This document shows positions 54,739 through 57,144 of a stretch of 57,144 bases of DNA, piece by piece. Position 1 is the stretch's first letter. Each line of letters opens with the position of its first letter. The notes under the pieces were generated by a model that had not been told where the DNA came from, did not search any database, and saw only the letters and a program-made list of their open reading frames with translations. Source of the stretch: Gammaproteobacteria bacterium (GTDB lineage: Bacteria; Pseudomonadota; Gammaproteobacteria; Burkholderiales; Gallionellaceae). The stretch lies in NCBI GenBank assembly GCA_018820925.1, contig JAHJNJ010000027.1, positions 1 to 57,144 on the forward strand, read 5' to 3'. The position numbers and the translations under genes are program-made.

Positions 54739-57144
54739 TCAGTTAGGCGACTGCGTTTCCACCTGTTGCAGCGGCTCGCTGTTTTCCATGGTGTACACCT
54801 CGCGCTGGCGCTGGCGGCGACGCGGAGCGTGCTCGCGGGTTTCAACGACGGGAGCCACAATGGCAGCCTTGTCTGGATCGGTTTCGATCAGGGTCAGGCC
54901 GCTGCTGCTCAGGTCGATCTGGGGAGCGGCTTGCGCAACGACGGCTGCCGCGGCTTGTACTGCCGGTGCCGGTTGCGACTCCACCTGAACTTCTGCCGCC
55001 TGAACTTGCTGTACCGGCCTGGATTCCACTTCGGCCTCTGCCGCTTGGGCTTGCCGTGCCGGATAAGACACCACTTCGGTCGGTTTGGCTTTTGCCATCG
55101 CATCCTTCATCGAATCGGGATAGGCGATGTACTCGGACGGCTGGACGCGCGTAGCTTGAACTGCAGAGACGGCTTCGCTGGTCGCAGGCATCGCGATTTG
55201 TTCGCTGGCTTGAACCTCGCCGGCCACCATGTTTTCGCCGGACGTTGCCGGTTGCTGTTCACGGCGTTCGCGTTCGCGACGACCGCCGCGACGGCCGCGT
55301 TTGCGGCCTTCGCGATTGGCATTGCCTTCTTCGCCTTGTTCACCGGCGGCGACGGGTTTTGGCGTTTCCAGCGCGGGCTTCTCGGTATTGGCCGGACGCG
55401 GTGGACGCTGTTGGCGTTCGCCGCGATTTTCCGGCTGTTCCTTCGTTTCTTTGGGTTCCTTGATATCGGCACGCGCGGCATCACGGTCGCGGCGCTGCTT
55501 GTTGCCGCCTTCGTTGCGATCGCGGCGCTGCTTGTTGCCGCCTTCGCTGCGCTCTCCGCGTTCACCTTTGTCACCGCGCTCGCGGCGCGGGTTGTTGCGT
55601 CCGCCCCTGGCCTGCGCGGCGGGTTTTGCGGGTTCGCTTTCTGCACCCAGCGACTTGAACCAGCCGACCAGGCTGCCGATCAGCGAAGTTTTCTTCTCTT
55701 CTGCTTTAGCGTGCTTGGGTGCGGGTTGCGCCGGCGTGATGCCTTTCACTGCTGCTTGCGGACGCTGTGCCTTGATTTCCTGGGCAGTGGCGGTCACCGG
55801 TTTGATTTCTTCGGGTTTTTCCACCAGCTTGTAGCTGGCTTGCAGATGATCGGCAGTGATGTCGTCCTGACGCAGACGGGTGACGCTGTAATGCGGCGTT
55901 TCCATGTGCGGGTTGGGGATGAGAATCACGGCGATCTTGAAGCGCAATTCGATGCGGTGGATGTCGGCGCGTTTTTCGTTGAGCAGGAACGTGGCGACGT
56001 CGACCGGCACTTGCGCGTGGATGGCGGCGCTGCTGTCTTTCATCGCTTCTTCCTGGATGATGCGCAGGATGTTGAGCGCGGAAGATTCGGTACCGCGGAT
56101 ATGGCCGATGCCGTTGCAGCGCGGGCAGGTGGTGTGGTTGCCTTCTTCCAGGCTGGGGGCCAGACGCTGGCGCGACAGTTCCAGCAAGCCGAAGCGCGAG
56201 ATCTTGGCGGTCTGGATGCGCGCTCGGTCGAAGCGCAATGAGTCGCGCAGGCGGTTTTCCACTTCACGCTGGTTCTTGCTCGCCTCCATGTCGATGAAGT
56301 CGACGACGATGAGGCCACCCAGGTCGCGCAGGCGCAACTGGCGGGCGATCTCGTCCGCCGCTTCCAGGTTGGTGTTGTAAGCAGTGGTTTCGATGTCGCC
56401 GCCGCGCGTGGCGCGTGCCGAGTTGACGTCGATGGCGGTCAGCGCTTCGGTGTGGTCGATCACGATCGCGCCGCCGGAAGGCAGGTTCACCTGGCGTGCG
56501 TGCGCCGATTCGATCTGGTGCTCGATCTGGAAGCGCGAGAACAGCGGCACATCGTCGTGGTAGCGCTTGATGCGGTCGACATGGTCCGGCATCACGGTGC
56601 CCATGAAGGCCTGCGCCTGCTGGAAGATGTCGTCGGTGTCGATCAGGATTTCGCCGATCTCGGGATTGAAGTAGTCGCGAATGGCGCGTACCACCAGACT
56701 GCTTTCCAAGTAGATCAGGGAAGGGGCTTTTTCGGTCTCGGCGGCGCCTTCGATGGCGTCCCACAGTTGCTTGAGGTAGTTCAGGTCCCACTGCAGTTCT
56801 TCGAGGTTGCGGCCGATGCCGGCAGTGCGGGCGATGATGCTCATGCCTTTCGGCACTTCCATCTGGGCCAGCACGTCGCGCAACTCGTTGCGGTCTTCAC
56901 CCTCGATGCGGCGCGATACGCCGCCGCCGCTCGGGTTGTTCGGCATCAGTACGATGTAGCGGCCGGCCAGACTGATAAAGGTGGTGAGCGCCGCGCCCTT
57001 GTTGCCGCGTTCGTCTTTTTCCACCTGCACCAGCAATTCCTGGCCTTCTTTCAGCGCTTCCTTGATGGAAGGACGGTTGCTGGCCCCTGCGCTGTAATAC
57101 TGCGGGGATACTTCTTTAAAGGGGAGGAATCCGTGGCGGGGACC
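54739..57144 (-). CDS. rne: Ribonuclease E, 5' end outside the window
   Basis: The last 801 residues of RNase E, the main mRNA-decay endonuclease and degradosome scaffold. The window edge falls in the S1 domain (RHGFLPFKEVSPQYY). Catalytic Asp residues lie in AIDVNSARATRG and VVDFIDMEASKNQ, and the zinc-link motif in CPRCNGIGH that joins protomers. The C-terminal 400 residues are low complexity: Arg-rich blocks (RRERGDKGERGER, two NEGGNKQRRDR-like repeats), Ala/Gln/Val-rich repeats (VQQVQAAEVQVES), and a basic end PRRRQRQREV. These would bind RNA and partner proteins. The visible frame is open to the last base. Confidence 0.97.
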   Translation of the reverse strand, partial: GPRHGFLPFKEVSPQYYSAGASNRPSIKEALKEGQELLVQVEKDERGNKGAALTTFISLAGRYIVLMPNNPSGGGVSRRIEGEDRNELRDVLAQMEVPKGMSIIARTAGIGRNLEELQWDLNYLKQLWDAIEGAAETEKAPSLIYLESSLVVRAIRDYFNPEIGEILIDTDDIFQQAQAFMGTVMPDHVDRIKRYHDDVPLFSRFQIEHQIESAHARQVNLPSGGAIVIDHTEALTAIDVNSARATRGGDIETTAYNTNLEAADEIARQLRLRDLGGLIVVDFIDMEASKNQREVENRLRDSLRFDRARIQTAKISRFGLLELSRQRLAPSLEEGNHTTCPRCNGIGHIRGTESSALNILRIIQEEAMKDSSAAIHAQVPVDVATFLLNEKRADIHRIELRFKIAVILIPNPHMETPHYSVTRLRQDDITADHLQASYKLVEKPEEIKPVTATAQEIKAQRPQAAVKGITPAQPAPKHAKAEEKKTSLIGSLVGWFKSLGAESEPAKPAAQARGGRNNPRRERGDKGERGERSEGGNKQRRDRNEGGNKQRRDRDAARADIKEPKETKEQPENRGERQQRPPRPANTEKPALETPKPVAAGEQGEEGNANREGRKRGRRGGRRERERREQQPATSGENMVAGEVQASEQIAMPATSEAVSAVQATRVQPSEYIAYPDSMKDAMAKAKPTEVVSYPARQAQAAEAEVESRPVQQVQAAEVQVESQPAPAVQAAAAVVAQAAPQIDLSSSGLTLIETDPDKAAIVAPVVETREHAPRRRQRQREVYTMENSEPLQQVETQSPN

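Noticed and set aside
54712-56241. Plus-strand open frame of about 500 codons opposite rne
   Set aside because: Low-complexity Phe/Ala/Arg-rich product that mirrors the repetitive RNase E tail; no ribosome-binding site and no family.

Overview
The window looks like a chromosomal segment from a Gram-negative betaproteobacterium, possibly Nitrosomonadales-like; that placement is an inference from protein style and gene content. It is moderately GC-rich and densely coded. Outer-membrane barrels, lipoproteins, a quinone-linked ETF system and an RNase E with a basic tail all fit. I see no tRNA, rRNA, CRISPR array, intact transposase or phage module.

Region 1 (1-15594) is a complete fatty-acid beta-oxidation locus. 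A minus-strand acetyl-CoA acetyltransferase faces a TetR-family repressor across an intergenic region with two copies of a palindromic operator. Behind tetR, in order, lie a large acyl-CoA dehydrogenase, etfB, etfA, a second large acyl-CoA dehydrogenase, ETF:ubiquinone oxidoreductase, an acyl-CoA synthetase, a FadN-type hydroxyacyl-CoA dehydrogenase/enoyl-CoA hydratase, a FadA-type thiolase and a hotdog thioesterase. Together they activate fatty acids, oxidise them and pass dehydrogenase electrons through ETF to quinone. Long palindromic repeats interrupt the operon at three points.

Region 2 (15595-25358) is mixed. It holds a GDSL lipoprotein, an OmpW-like porin and an Omp85-like barrel, with a decayed second copy of the thioesterase 3' end between the two barrels. 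Then come dtd, a ROK sugar kinase, a diguanylate cyclase, an NhaD/ArsB-type transporter, a DUF3175 protein, a small membrane protein and a VapBC pair whose toxin gene is frameshifted.

Region 3 (25359-35820) starts with uvrB. A likely functional trio follows: an alpha/beta hydrolase with a cysteine nucleophile, a calcineurin-like phosphoesterase, and a GMC oxidoreductase with a ferredoxin-like four-cysteine motif. A hybrid histidine kinase sits 20 bases after the GMC gene, followed by a low-molecular-weight tyrosine phosphatase and a small membrane protein.

Region 4 (35830-51850) is the most unusual part. Three tandem paralogous hybrid histidine kinases lie downstream of one NarL/LuxR-type response regulator on the minus strand. 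Divergent from them is a run of secreted proteins, most with a lipobox followed by a glycine tract: a beta-propeller protein, a 50-residue lipoprotein, a peptidase-S74 protein with NTASG repeats, two DUF1566 proteins, a propeller lipoprotein broken by a TGA, and two Ig/ZU5-like lipoproteins. Two of the promoters share an inverted-repeat site placed exactly 25 bases before a TACATT box, which suggests one activator, perhaps the adjacent regulator, switches on this surface set.

Region 5 (51872-57144) holds a three-part outer-membrane protein (HExxH peptidase, beta-propeller, barrel) and rne, which runs off the right edge.
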